64,000 nt of DNA from Pseudogymnoascus destructans (GCF_001641265.1 NW_020167521.1:682001-746000), one strand, 5' to 3'. Counted from the first letter of the stretch, positions 43,851 to 54,535 are shown. Numbers and translations: made by a program. Notes: generated by a model not told the origin, from the letters alone.

Positions 43851-44853
43851 TCATTCTATAGCCCGGTAAGAGCTTGTCCACACAAGCTTTCCCTGAGCCA
43901 CCAAGTTATCCCTCAGATCCAACCTCGCCTCCTCCATCACCTCATGATCAGGCCCCAAAACCCCCTTAATCCACTCATAAAACTCCCCAAACAGCGGCTC
44001 CGCCTCCTCGAATCGGTCTTGGTCGGAATACGCGAATGCAAGCTGCTTCATGAGTGACGAACTAGGCTCGGTGTGATCACGACCCAGCTGTCGAAAGGAC
44101 GCCAATAAATCTTCTATCATCTTCAGTGCCTTATCTGGTTCACCCAGATGGCGGTATGTTTTTAATAGGTTCAAGATGCAGGTGATGGTGGTGCTATCGC
44201 CGTCGCCAAAGTTTGACTTTGCCAATCCATTCACCGCACTTGTAGCTGTTGCGCCTTGTCCCACTCTCCAAGTGCGGTAAAGTCCCTTGCGAGCATATCC
44301 ATAGCGATAATGCTCTCGCGGTTATTCTTTCCTAATTTCTGTACGCGGAAGTCGACGACTTTCTGGTGAAGCTCAGCCGCCTCATCGTGCCTGCCGACAT
44401 TGAAATAGCTATTAGCGAGATTATGCATGGTTGCCTACGTAGCATCTTCCTCGTCTCCCTGAACACGTTGCAGCATTTTCAGAGTCTTCTCATCTAGATA
44501 GAGTCCTTCTTCCACTCGCTCCTGGGCCTTGATGCTAATCGACAGGCTGTTCATGGCGCTAGCTGTGTCTGCATGATCACCGAGTACCCTACGGCGCCGC
44601 TCGACAACATCGCGAGCGACGGATTCGGCCTGTGGGAATTTTGCTTGGGCTCGATAGTTGTAGGCGAGGTTCATCTTGTAGTCCAACGGTATTCTGTGGT
44701 TAATGCTGTGCAAACATCTCGATGCTCTGGAGCCGAAATTCATTCCTCCTACCGTCTTGATTTCTCGCACTCCTGGGCGCGGCTTAGGATGTCGTCGAGC
44801 AAATCTTCGTCAAGCTCTTCCTCGGGTAGGTCTGGGGAGTTGGATGTCGCCAT
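43851..44853 (-). pseudogene. TPR protein (kinesin light chain-like repeats), interrupted
   Basis: Starts MATSNSPDLPEEELDEDLLD at 44853. A 60-nt GT-AG intron at about 44690-44750 would join it to RIPLDYKMNLAYNYRAQ. Tetratricopeptide units follow: YRAQAKFPQAESVARDVVER, SISIKAQERVEEGLYLDEKT, MHNLANSYFNVGRHDEAAEL, MDMLARDFTALGEWDKAQQL and DQDRFEEAEPLFGEFYEW. An in-frame TAG at 44435-44437 sits where Trp is expected before AMHNLANSYF-like sequence, and a frameshift near 44235 is needed to reach the last units, ending at 43851. Such 42-residue TPRs usually follow NB-ARC or other NLR modules in fungi, but none is seen upstream. Probably recently dead, or a short orphan with an assembly error. Confidence 0.75.
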
Positions 44854-45282
44854 GGTTTGTTTGTGTACTAGTAATGCAACAAGGTGTTGCTTTCTGAGGG
44901 TGGTGGTTCTTTGGCCTTTATATCTTGTACTGCGCCCACAGACTGGAAGGCTCCAGGACAATATAAATATCAGGATCGGCGCCTCCGCCCCCTGTCTAGG
45001 TCTGCCTTGACTCTTTTCGGTGCTGATCATGCACACTATGTTCAGCTCTATTCAGCGCCGTTTGGTTTTGATGGAGTGAGAAGAGATCCCCAAGGCATCC
45101 TTTTGTGGCACAGCTCAATGTTCTCCGAGGCTTACTTTGACGCCAAAACTCGGGATGGTGTATGTGAAAGGTCATAAATCATGGAACCACATCAAAATAA
45201 ATATATATAGGCGGTGGCATTGAATTATTCAGATCCGGCTGGGATGAAAAGGAGAATATATGCGCACTATTAAATTTAAATA
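44854..45282. other. Gap before pogo-2
   Basis: Upstream flank of the TPR pseudogene, becoming A/T-rich toward the transposon at 45283. No gene is recognised. Confidence 0.5.
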
Positions 45283-45823
45283 ACGTGGTTTATCACCGAG
45301 CGGATCACTTTTCCCGAGTTTACTACCTACCAAATTTAACACGCTTTTTTCTTAACAACCACCAATGGAAATCCAATCCCAAGAAGCACGAATCATCTTA
45401 GCTATTGAGGCTATCCGATTATCTAAGAAACTTAGTCGTCGCTCTGCTGCAAAACTCTACAATGTCCCTTATACTACGCTTTCTTATAGAATGACTAGCC
45501 AAACATCTCGTCACGAACTTAAGGCTAATTGCCACAAGTTGACTGAAGTAGAAGAGGAGGTGTTTATTCGATATATCCTTAATCTCGATACAAGAGGATT
45601 TGCACCCCGGCTGGCTGGTGTAGAAGATATAGCGAATTATGTACTAGAATCGCGTGGAGGACAACGCGTCGGCAAGCTCTAGGCGCATCTATTTGTACAA
45701 CGGCGTCTAGAGTTAAAGACGCATTTTAATCACGTTTATGACTTCCACAGAGCTCTTTGCGAAGATTATAAGCTCATTAGAGCGTGGTTCCGACCAGTAG
45801 AGAATATGCGAGCCAAATATGGG

Positions 45824-48161
45824 CAGTGTGGGTAATAGTTTCGCAGTTTCGCAGTTTCACAGTTTCACAGTCATTGATTCAAGATGTCTTCTCAACAGTC
45901 TTCCGCTGTATTGTCTGATCTTCTGAGTGATGATTTTGACGAGGAAGAATCGAAACCTTCTACTCCTACTTCTGGACACCAATCACGCTCACATTCACGG
46001 TCACGTAAACGACGCGCCCGTACGTCCTGGGTATGGGATCACGTTCCTGATACAGAAGAAGGGCGAGCTCGTATTTGGACTAATGATAGTGGCAGTTCTG
46101 TATGGAAGTGTAAGTTCTGCCCTCAGACTTATATGGAATCTGGAGGAACCAAAAACATTGCCCGACACCTAAAAGGTCATAATATCTACGAAGAACAGAC
46201 ACATTCTCTAGCTGTAGAAGCCACTATTCGCCATGCCTTCAAAAGAGGTGAAGAAGCATCACATTCACGCCGGCGCCTTAATTCTAATGATGGAACTGGA
46301 GATCAGCTGGACCCTGGAACTCTCGAACAACTCTTTGTGAAATGGATTACCTCTTGCAATATCTCCTTCCGGATGGTGGAAAGAGATGAATTCCGGGCCC
46401 TTCTACAGTATCTAAATCCTAATATCAACACCTGGTTGCCTGCTACACACAACACAATTCACGGTTGGATTATGAGGACCTTTCAACAAGAAAAGGAATA
46501 TACAAAACTCGCCCTTCAATCGGCACTGTCTCCCATCCACTTTACCTTGGATCTCTGGAGCTCACCAAACTCGCACGCCTTACTTGGTATCGTCAGTCAT
46601 TTTACTGATGAACATGGGAAACTCCGGTCTTTAGTTCTGGGTCTTCCGGAGCTTCAGGGTGAACACAGTGGAGAGAACATGGCTTCAGTGTTTATAGACC
46701 TTTTAGAAGACTACCAAGTTACTTCGAAGGTTGGATATATGATGACGGACAATGCAGACAACAATGATACTATGATGGAGCACCTCTCTGCCGGTATACT
46801 TTATTTCCTTTATTGTTTTCCATCTTAAAGGTCCAAGTTATAGCTAATACTTATTTGGACAGCTCTTCAGGAACAACACAATCTCACCTACGATCCTCTT
46901 CATTACCGATTGCGATGCAATGGCCATATCATCAATCTAGCTGCTCAATCCTTTCTCTTCAATACTGAAACTGAAGCTCTAGCAGAACACAACAACGAGG
47001 GTCAATATTCTACACCAACTCAACTGGAAATGGACAGTTGGAGAAAGAAGGGGCCACTGGGAAAGCTGCACAACCTCATTGTTTATATTCGCCGCAGCAC
47101 ACAGCGAATTCAACGATTTCGTACACAAACTGGAGGCTTGAGTGTAATCAGGGACAATTCTACTAGATGGAACTCTTGGTTTAAGATGATTGACTGTGCC
47201 TTGGATCCACTACGACGCGAAGCTATTGATGTCTTTGCAGCTAGAGACAAGTTAGAAAAGGACGCACTTTCAGAAACAGACTGGGGTTATTTGCAGAAGA
47301 TTAGGGACTTTCTTCAGTATTTTGAGGACGCCACACTATCAACTGAAGGACACGTGGGCACATTAGACCGTGTTTTACCTACTATGGACTTTCTATTAGA
47401 GCATTTTGAGGCCGCAAAGATACAATATCAAGAGGATAGATACATGGCCCCATGTTGCAACTCTGGTTGGGCTAAACTAGACAAGTACTATGCTCTAACA
47501 GGTAGAACCCCGGTCTATATAGCAGCAACGGTACTGTGCCCGGCGTTTAAATGGGAGTACTTCGAATCTACTTGGGAGGATGTGTGGATCACTAGAGGAA
47601 AGGTTAAGATGCAGGAATTCTGGGAAGAAAAATACAAGTCCAAAGCTATTGTTCTTCCTCCACGAGCAAACACAGCAACAACGGTGCAGCATCAGCAGCG
47701 GGAAAATCAGTATCAGGCTTGGAGAAGGAAGAAAGCCGGTGTACAGACAGAGGTAGATGAGTATGCTAGGTATCTTCAAGCTCCCATCTTGTCAGAGGTC
47801 AAAGATGCACTTGCATGGTGGTTAGAACCTACGCAGCGGCTAATGTATCCTAATCTTTCTTTAATGGGCATTGATATTCTTTCAATTCCAGCTATGTCAG
47901 CAGAACCAGAAAGGCTATTTTCAGGTGCGTTGCTCACAGTTACTGATAGAAGGAATAACTTGGGGGTGGAGACTATCGAGGCTACAGAGTGTTTGAAATC
48001 TTGGATGTAATTTATATACAAACTGTCAGTTTATTAGTCAGTTTCACAGTCCGTCCAGTTTGACCACATAAATATACAGTCCAGTCCAGTTTGCTCAATA
48101 TTTAAACAGTCCAGTCCAGTTTAAGGCCTTGGACGGACTATTTGGACTATTACCCACACTG
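45824..48161 (+). mobile_element. Intact hAT transposon hAT-2
   Basis: 2338 bp with perfect 16-bp TIRs CAGTGTGGGTAATAGT / ACTATTACCCACACTG and an exact 8-bp duplication AATATGGG (45816-45823, 48162-48169). Both subterminal regions carry repeats: CGCAGTTT/CACAGTTT at the left and CAGTCCAGTTT at the right, likely transposase-binding arrays. The transposase gene is complete. Confidence 0.96.
45884..48010 (+). CDS. hAT transposase (hAT-2), one intron, intact
   Basis: Exons 45884-46793 and 46863-48010, a 69-nt GTATAC...CAG intron, 685 aa. It starts MSSQQSSAVLSDLLSDDFDE. A BED zinc finger lies at residues ~48-105 (WVWDHV, WKCKFCPQTY, NIARHLKGH). Catalytic-region motifs are FTLDLWSSPNSHALLGIV and YMMTDNADNND; the hATC region is LAWWLEPTQRLMYP and IPAMSAEPERLF. 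All superfamily landmarks are present and no stop interrupts them. Distinct family from hAT-1 judging from sequence and TIR. Confidence 0.93.
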
Positions 48162-49263
48162 AATATGGGATTCAAGACTGTGATTTCTACAACTTTGATG
48201 AGACTGGCTTTATGGTAGGTATCGTCTGTCCTAGAATGGTTGTTACACGCGCCGATTAACGTGGCAGAGGCAAAGCTATTCAGCCTAGCAATCGAGAATA
48301 GGCTATAGCAATTGTTGTGTTAATAGTGAAGGTTTAGACATTCATCTATTTTTGGTAGTTTAAGGCAAAAACCACCTTGCTAGCTGGTACATAGAGGGCG
48401 GCCTTCCTTAAGACTGGGTTATTAAACCTACTTCTAATGGATGGACCAACAATGAGACAGGTCTAGAATGGCTAAAACACTTTGACAAACACACTCGTAG
48501 TTAAAAGGGACGTATCGAATGCTAGTGCTAGATGGGCATGAGAGTCACGGTCGGCTGGTTTCTAAGATTATTGCAAAGCTAATAGCATTATAACTCTTTG
48601 TCTACCTCCTCACTCGCCCCATCTAACCTAACCACTTGATGTTAGGTGTTTTAGTGTTCTAAAATGCATATATGGGCGTTAGATTAAGACCTTCATTAGG
48701 GCTTATATAAACCATATTACCAAAGTCGAGTTCTTTCTAGCTTTTCACAAAGCTTACAACTAGTCAATAACAACTCAAATGCAACGGCTGGATTCCGCAG
48801 AGCTGGTTTGGTACCCTTTAATCCACAATTGATTATTTCAAGGCTAGATGTTAAGTTACAGACTCCTACACCTACTAGGCCCCCATCTACTAATGTTGAC
48901 CCTTAGGTCTCTCGAACGCCTCACAACCTAACTGATGCTCTTTTGCAGTCAACTCTAGTTAAAAATCGTATTGCGCACCACTAAGGAAACTCGCTAACAC
49001 CTATTTTCCAAACAGTCGCTGCATTGGCAAAAGGTACAGAGGGGTAATCGGAACGAGGGGCAACTGTCTAAACGGCGTTGTGGCACTTGTAGAAAGGCTG
49101 GTCACAATGCGCGAACTTGTCAAGAACATGTATATATGTCTGTTCATTAGAATCCGAGTAGTTTTAATTCATTTTTTGTGTTGTGGTTAATTGCATTATA
49201 AAGTGGTAAACTCTAAAAAAATTAACGAGGTGCTGATATTCACGAGGTGCTGATAAACCACAT

Positions 49264-49483
49264 TATAACATTTCAATTCCCTTCGAATTTTTATCCCAAT
49301 CTTTTATAAATATCATCGTTATTTTTTTAGAAAATATATCGTCATGGCCGTAATTATCGTCAGTTGGTGAAATAAATATACCCACCATCCGTGTCCATCT
49401 TAAGGAGACCATTATACCGTCCTGTTCCCTGACGGGACAACGTCCCGTCACAGCCGCCGTTATAAAAAAAATCCAACTCGAAT
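49264..49483. other. Gap between pogo-2 and MFS stop codon
   Basis: Very A/T-rich, followed by an imperfect inverted repeat CTGACGGGACAACGTCCCGTCA at 49430-49451 just downstream of the MFS gene, which could be a transcript-end hairpin or a transposon end. Confidence 0.4.
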
Positions 49484-50956
49484 TTACTCAGTCCTCTTCA
49501 CAATCCTTGGCAGACAAAGCCACGCCACCACCATCGAGCAATACAAAATAATCGCCACAGGATTCAACACCACCGTCCCCAGCTTCTGTGCCAACAACCC
49601 CGTAATAAACGGCGCAAACGCACCTCCACTGCTCCCCATCGCCGAAATCAGACTGAAGCTCGACACCTGCAAGTCGCGCGGCAGCAACTTGCTAAACACG
49701 GCCGCAGCACATGGATACACCGGCCCTAGCAATAAACCAACAATCGAAATCGCAACCGCGTTTCCGATGATGTTTGGCACGGACCAGAACACCACTTGCA
49801 GCACCAGCGAGCATGCGACTAGCAGCACGACGGACGTCTTCTCGCCCAGTCGCGCGGCCTGTGGCGAGAGGAAAATCCGGCCTAGCGTAATACCCAACCA
49901 GAAACCAGAGCTGACGTACCCGACTTGACCGGCCTCGCCATGGCGGTAACTGATGAGGAAGGACACGAGCCAAGAAGCAATACTGACTTCAGCGCCTTGG
50001 TAGGCGAAGATGAAGAGGGAACCGAGGATGGTAGTTTTGTTGCATGCGGCAAGCTTGAGAGTCTGAATGCGCGTTGGTGTGTTGGTTTGCTGTCTCGAGG
50101 CGGTCTGCTCGAGCGCTGTCATTAGTTGTGCTGCGGGGGCGTCGGCTTCGTAGTTGTGGTAGGCAAAAGTTGCAGCGGTGATGTTTGAGAGGGCGAAGAA
50201 GAGAGGAATGCTGTAGAAGTAACTCCACTTCACGCCATTGGAGGCGAGGGCTGTGGCGATGAGAGGTCCGATCGTACCGCCTACGCCGTAGGCGCCATGT
50301 AGGAAACCGAGGGCCGCAGTAGCGTTTGCGAGACCGACGCAGAAGACGTTGTTTAGGGAGAGGCTAATGGCCATGCCGAAGCCAAGGAAGAAAAAGGAGA
50401 TTACAATGACCGGAAAGGGGGGCGCGCAGAGGAGGGCCACGTAGGCGACGGCCAGGGTGGAGAGAGAGACCTGGTGGGTGCGCGCGCGGCCGAGGCGAGT
50501 CTCGATGGCTTGGGTGAGGGGCGCGGCAACGATGAAGCCGAGGGCGTTGGAGATGAAGATGAGGGAGACAACGCCGTAGTTGACGGAGTAGGCCTTCTCG
50601 AGGTAGGGGATGAGGGCACCGGGAGCACTGTCATTAACGCCGTTGGCGAAGTTCATGAAAGCTGAGCTTGCCATGCGGTATTTGTTCATGGGAGGGTTGG
50701 TGAAGGTGTGGAGGAGGTCGACGCCAGTAGGGGTGGTGGGCGTCGGCGGGGTGCTCCGCTCGACATCATTAGGGGGGACATCGCGGGCGGAGGGTAAAGG
50801 CGCAGAGGGGGATGGGCGTATGTCAGTAAGTTCGAATTCTGAGGGGGGAATTGGAATGCCTTGCTTATCTCTCCGCACCGTGGCGGGGGGGTTTGCAAGG
50901 CTGGGCGACCCCTCTATGCGAATAAATGAATTAAGCCCGCTGTTTGACAATGCCAT
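49484..50956 (-). CDS. Major facilitator superfamily transporter (Bsc6-like)
   Basis: Single exon of 490 aa from ATG 50956. After a ~90-residue Pro/Ser-rich cytosolic start come about 12 membrane segments in two bundles of six: MASSAFMNFANGVNDSAPGA, VSLIFISNALGFIVAAP, VIVISFFFLGFGMAISLSLN, FLHGAYGVGGTIGPLIATAL, then after a loop TTILGSLFIFAYQGAEVSIA, FWLGITLGRIFLSPQAARLG and IIGNAVAISIVGLLLGPVYP. The GVNDSAPGALIP and GxWLGITLGR words are typical of fungal Bsc6/fucose-permease-like MFS members. Substrate is unknown. Neighbouring repeats start 450 bp upstream. Confidence 0.88.
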   Translation of the reverse strand: MALSNSGLNSFIRIEGSPSLANPPATVRRDKQGIPIPPSEFELTDIRPSPSAPLPSARDVPPNDVERSTPPTPTTPTGVDLLHTFTNPPMNKYRMASSAFMNFANGVNDSAPGALIPYLEKAYSVNYGVVSLIFISNALGFIVAAPLTQAIETRLGRARTHQVSLSTLAVAYVALLCAPPFPVIVISFFFLGFGMAISLSLNNVFCVGLANATAALGFLHGAYGVGGTIGPLIATALASNGVKWSYFYSIPLFFALSNITAATFAYHNYEADAPAAQLMTALEQTASRQQTNTPTRIQTLKLAACNKTTILGSLFIFAYQGAEVSIASWLVSFLISYRHGEAGQVGYVSSGFWLGITLGRIFLSPQAARLGEKTSVVLLVACSLVLQVVFWSVPNIIGNAVAISIVGLLLGPVYPCAAAVFSKLLPRDLQVSSFSLISAMGSSGGAFAPFITGLLAQKLGTVVLNPVAIILYCSMVVAWLCLPRIVKRTE

Positions 50957-51800
50957 GGTTACTGTGTGGGCATGCGCTTGTATTTCGTTTTGGAGATAAG
51001 TATTAGGAAGGAAGAAAAGAGAGGAGGAAAGTCAGAGAGATAACGTGACAACGTTATACGAAATTATTGATATAAAAATAAGATGTAAAAGATGTAACTT
51101 AAAAGATGTAAAAGATGTAAAAGATGTAAAAGATGTGGCCTAGCGGGGTACTCTGCCCCACCGGGACAAGCTCTAGTGGGGTGGAGGGGCGGAAATAGCT
51201 TCGGCCATCACCACATTATTAGAAATCGATACGCCCCATTTTTACCCCTTCCTTAGGGCCTCTAGGCGCCTTTTATTTGATATAAATATAAAGATAAGAA
51301 AGATGTCATTAAGTTTACAAGTACTTATTGGTGCTACGATGCTTATAAAGGTGCTAACGGCCCGTTATAATCTTTGGCTACATCATTGCACTAGCAACAG
51401 CTGCGATTGAACTGATACAGGTCGGTCGATAAATGACTTGGACAGCTCGTAGTTCAACTTCAACAGTCCAACAGTTTACCTCAACAGTCTATCCCACCAC
51501 CGACTTCAACAGTGCACTATTCGATGGCTTGAACCGGTGTTATACTAACTAACCACTAACCCCCTAATACCAGCATTCTACAATCCTAATCATGCATCGC
51601 AAACCATCCTCGCCAATGGCGCCCCAGTAGTGTTCAGCGCACCGCCGAATCTGGGCCATCGTCTGTGACGCCGCTCCCCACGTTCCCGAAACTGCCGCTT
51701 TTTCTTGTCGACAGACAGCAGCCACGCTCGACAGCTACATAAGTCGAGAATGTCAGCAGGTTGAAACAGAATATCCCCATGATGACTGAGATAATACTAG
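50957..51800. other. Gap upstream of MFS gene
   Basis: Promoter of the MFS gene (its 5'UTR strand is pyrimidine-rich), then the tandem repeat at 51079-51136, and unrecognised sequence. CAACAGTC/CAACAGTTTACC words recur near 51455-51505. Confidence 0.5.
51079..51136. repeat. 9-bp tandem repeat (GATGTAAAA)n
   Basis: About six units of GATGTAAAA with one AACTTA interruption, between the MFS promoter and the following G+C-rich segment. Confidence 0.85.
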
Positions 51801-52000
51801 GTGGGATTGGCCGGCGACTTCAGCGGACCCGGCGTACCCCCCGCCCTTGAGCAATTAGGGATGCTAATTTGTATTAACCATGGCTTTCTTGTTTCCTTGA
51901 CCGTCTCATATCCGCGGCTAGAACGCATCCGTGAGCTCGTAGATTATGCCGATATTGGGTGGACGAAACTCACTGGTGACGGCGGATCCGCCTGGTCGCT
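51801..52000 (+). pseudogene. Mevalonate kinase C-terminal fragment
   Basis: The + frame reads LEQLGMLICINHGFLVSLTV then SYPRLERIRELVDYADIGWT and KLTGDGGSA. Mevalonate kinases have INHGLL-LGVSHP-LE-IREL and GWTKLTGAGGGG near their C-terminus (GHMP kinase glycine-rich loop). About 60 codons remain; the expected continuation GGGCAITLL is replaced by the inverted repeat of the transposon at 51999. No upstream part was found nearby, so this is a gene scrap moved or left by rearrangement. Confidence 0.65.
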
Positions 52001-53653
52001 TTGCTCCCAGTCGGAATAAGCAAGTTGTCTTGTGGGAAGCAAGATGTCTTGCCCCAACATTTAATTTCCACAACAATTCTATAACGATTCAACAACATGT
52101 CTGACCACAAGACTACACTTCATGAAGCAAAGGAATGGCTCCTTGCAAATCCTTCTGAATTAGTTTCTACTGCTGCAACTATTTTCAAAGTCAAAGCAGA
52201 TACCCTACGTCGATCAATCCTCCGAGAAACGAACACAACAGCTCAACAAGAACAGCATGGAGGGCACAATAAGCTATTACCAAACACTAAAGTTGTCGCA
52301 ATCAAACAATGGATACATCAGCAATACGAGAATGGAGCAGGTGCTACAAAGCAGATGATATATGCTGCTCTCTGTCATATACGTGATCCATTACCACCGC
52401 CATCGGATAGTTGGATGAGAAAATTTGTCCAACATGAGCTTTCTGAATTTCATACAATTACTACAAAGCCTATATCACGACAGCGAACAACAGCACATGA
52501 TGAAACAGTAGTTGAAGAATGGTTTCAAAGATATACTACATTTCTAAACTCATATGGAATCTTGGTACCATAAGAATCTTCAAGAAGAGAGGATTCTACT
52601 TTCAGACTTTGGATATATCAACGACGAACTTGCAATTGAATGGTTAACACACTTTATTAAACATATAAAAAGACACAAGATTCAGAGCCAAAGGTCCTCT
52701 TGCTTGATTCTCATGCAAGTCATCATTGCCCTCAATTTGCAATCCTTGCAGAGAAGCATAACATATTCCCATTTACATTTCCCTCTCACCTCACGCATAT
52801 TCTACAACCACTCGATGTTGGGGTTTTTCAACCTTACAAGCACTGGCATAAGATAGCTGTTCAAGAGGCTATAATAAGTCTAGACCTTGAATATAACATT
52901 CCTTCCTTCCTTCAGGATTTACCAAAGATTAGAGAGAATACGTTCAAGCATAGAACTATTATTCATGCATTTGAGAATGCAGGAGTAATAGTTCTAACAC
53001 AATCTCAATTTGAAGAACAACTCCCTCTAACATTTAAAGGGTTGGATGAACAGATTCCAAGATGGAAAGCAAAGGTTCCTGACTTGCTAAGCAGTCCATC
53101 AAGGCAAGGGTTTACTAATTTCATGGATAATGCAGAAGAGGTGTTACTTACAGCACAATTGCAAGAGTTTGATCATTCAGTACTTCAAAAACATGTTTCT
53201 ACAAATACCAACCAAAGAACAAAAAGCTGTTGCACTCTACAAGTTGGTGGAGCTTTAACTGCATCACAAGCCCATACTGCAATTCAATTAAAGGAGAAGA
53301 AGGAAGTTGACAAGCAAGCAAAGCAAGTAGCAAGGATAGCAAGGTCAGAAGCTATTCAAGCCCAGAAGGAATTACACAAAGCTGGAATTAAGGCACGGAA
53401 GAGAGAGAGAGAGAGAAAGAAGGAGATCAAAAGGCTTACCCGAGCAAAAGAGTTTATCCCAATTGAGCTCTTTACTCTAATCCCTGATCCAGAGGTAGAA
53501 GTAGAGGTAGAGGTGGAGGCAGAAAGCAATGGGCATGGAGAATCAGATAGTGATGAGTCGGAGGTTCTGTTTATATTAAATTGAATGAAGTACCTTATAC
53601 TATATATTACTGCTTCCCACAAGACAACTTGCTTATTCCGACTGGGAGCGAAG
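51999..53653 (+). mobile_element. Internally deleted pogo-type element pogo-3
   Basis: Inverted ends of at least 41 bp: GCTCCCAGTCGGAATAAGCA...GGGAAGCA at 52003-52041 and its complement at 53611-53650. Similarity seems to extend a few bases further outward, so exact ends are uncertain. Inside lie the transposase N-terminus and C-terminus; the first catalytic segment is missing. A 1.65-kb length and long TIRs suit a non-autonomous derivative. Confidence 0.8.
52097..53584 (+). pseudogene. pogo-3 transposase, deleted and frameshifted
   Basis: 52097-52573 encodes MSDHKTTLHEAKEWLLANPS (helix-turn-helix) to RYTTFLNSYGI, a CENP-B-type DNA-binding half. A deletion removes the DETGF segment; from 52554 SWYHKNLQEERILLSDFGYI resumes in another frame, and near 52690 a further shift leads to LLLDSHASHHCPQFAI (second Asp) and HLTHILQPLDVGVFQPYKHW. 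The C-terminal tail from ~53280 is a long charged coiled coil ending with a VEVEVEVEAE acidic repeat, stop 53584. Confidence 0.8.
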
Positions 53654-53985
53654 TGACACCCTTGGAGCATAAATTTAGGGTTAGGCAAAATCTTTGAGCG
53701 ATGATCGCTGAAACGAACGTATTGAAGTCTGTCCTTTGTTTCTAGGTGCATCTCAAACAACACGTGAGCAAGATGTGCTACCTTTTCGCCCACCACTTCT
53801 AAAACCATTTGACAGAGATCCATATTCATCGTTAACAGCTGATCCGGGAATGTCATCGATATATCAGCTACCAAGATATTCTCATTCGTGGGGCTTGGGT
53901 TTGTCCTGATCGCACTGGAGAGCTCATTCAAATATTCAAGGAAGACCGAAGAAGTGGCAAAGGCAAGGGGAAGAGGAGGATACAA
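53654..53985 (-). pseudogene. Unrecognised minus-strand coding segment beside pogo-3
   Basis: The minus frame reads TNENILVADISMTFPDQLLT, MVLEVVGEKVAHLAHVLFEM and KDRLQYVRFSDHRSKILPNP, protein-like and open until it runs into the pogo-3 terminus. It could be the target gene of pogo-3. I do not recognise the family; the frame in the track merely reads on into the transposon. Confidence 0.3.
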
Positions 53986-54221
53986 TACAAGGAAAGGGTC
54001 GGATCGTGAGTCTAGAAGACTATATCATACTGTTGAAAATCTGCCTACAGATACGGCCTACCTATCGATCAACAGAGGCAGTACCGTTCTTCAATAACGT
54101 TACTGCTGATTGGCAAAGTGAGACAGAGAAAGTCCACAGTACTCTTCGCTAGGTGCTACAGCGGAGGTGTTACGGCTAAGTGCTAGTGCTATGGCTAGCG
54201 CTTACAGCTGCAACCTCACGT

Positions 54222-54343
54222 CATGGATAACATTGAATATCATGGATATTATGTTATCCATGTTATCCACAGCGATCCACGGAATATCAGGTGATGGATA
54301 ACATTGGATATCATGGATATTATGTTATCCATGTTATCCACGG
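54222..54343. repeat. Two direct copies of a self-complementary ~50-bp unit
   Basis: ATGGATAACATTG(A/G)ATATC...GTTATCCATGTTATCCAC appears twice (54222-54270, 54294-54342). Each unit has ATGGATAACA at one end and TGTTATCCA at the other, so each can form a hairpin. Confidence 0.85.
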
Positions 54344-54352
54344 ATATCCCTT

Positions 54353-54535
54353 TGGCACGACGCCACTATATAAGTAGATAGTATTTCCTTAGATAGGAGC
54401 TTCGTGCTCAACTCAATATAGTATTCTTTACAATACTGTATCATGTTACTTGGAAGCCTTTGTGTCTAATACCCTGCCTCCTCTGTCAAGTCAACCTTAC
54501 GCAAGAAACCTCTGTCTTCTATCGTTTAGAAGTCA
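54353..54535 (+). repeat. Dispersed LTR-like block, copy 2
   Basis: Matches the reverse complement of 5724-5907 (see that entry) at roughly four fifths of positions by eye. It is followed within ~60 bp by the small repeat-containing ORF at 54599, suggesting an LTR or leader with its gag-like gene. Confidence 0.65.

Larger units (their letters stand above)
45365..49150 (+). pseudogene. pogo-2 transposase, interrupted and stop-riddled
   Basis: 45365-45823 plus 48170-49150 form one transposase gene once hAT-2 and one 8-bp duplication are removed: ...RAKYG joins IQDCDFYNFDETGF. A stop already occurs at 45680 (GKL-stop-AHL, expected Q or K). Stops after the junction are mostly TAG, compatible with C-to-T change at CAG codons. 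Confidence 0.8.
45283..49263 (+). mobile_element. pogo/Tc1-mariner-type element pogo-2, split by hAT-2
   Basis: Terminal inverted repeats ACGTGGTTTATCA-CC (45283) and GG-TGCTGATAAACCACAT (ending 49263) are flanked by TA on each side. Without the hAT insertion it is about 1.64 kb. The transposase starts at ATG 45365 with a psq-type helix-turn-helix (LSRRSAAKLYNVPYTTLSYR) and a CENP-B-type region, and resumes after the insertion with NFDETGFMVGI (first catalytic Asp) and PPHSPHLT-PLDV. It ends with a CCHC knuckle CGTCRKAGHNARTC at about 49080-49120. The 3' half has many in-frame TAG/TAA stops, so it is dead. Confidence 0.88.
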
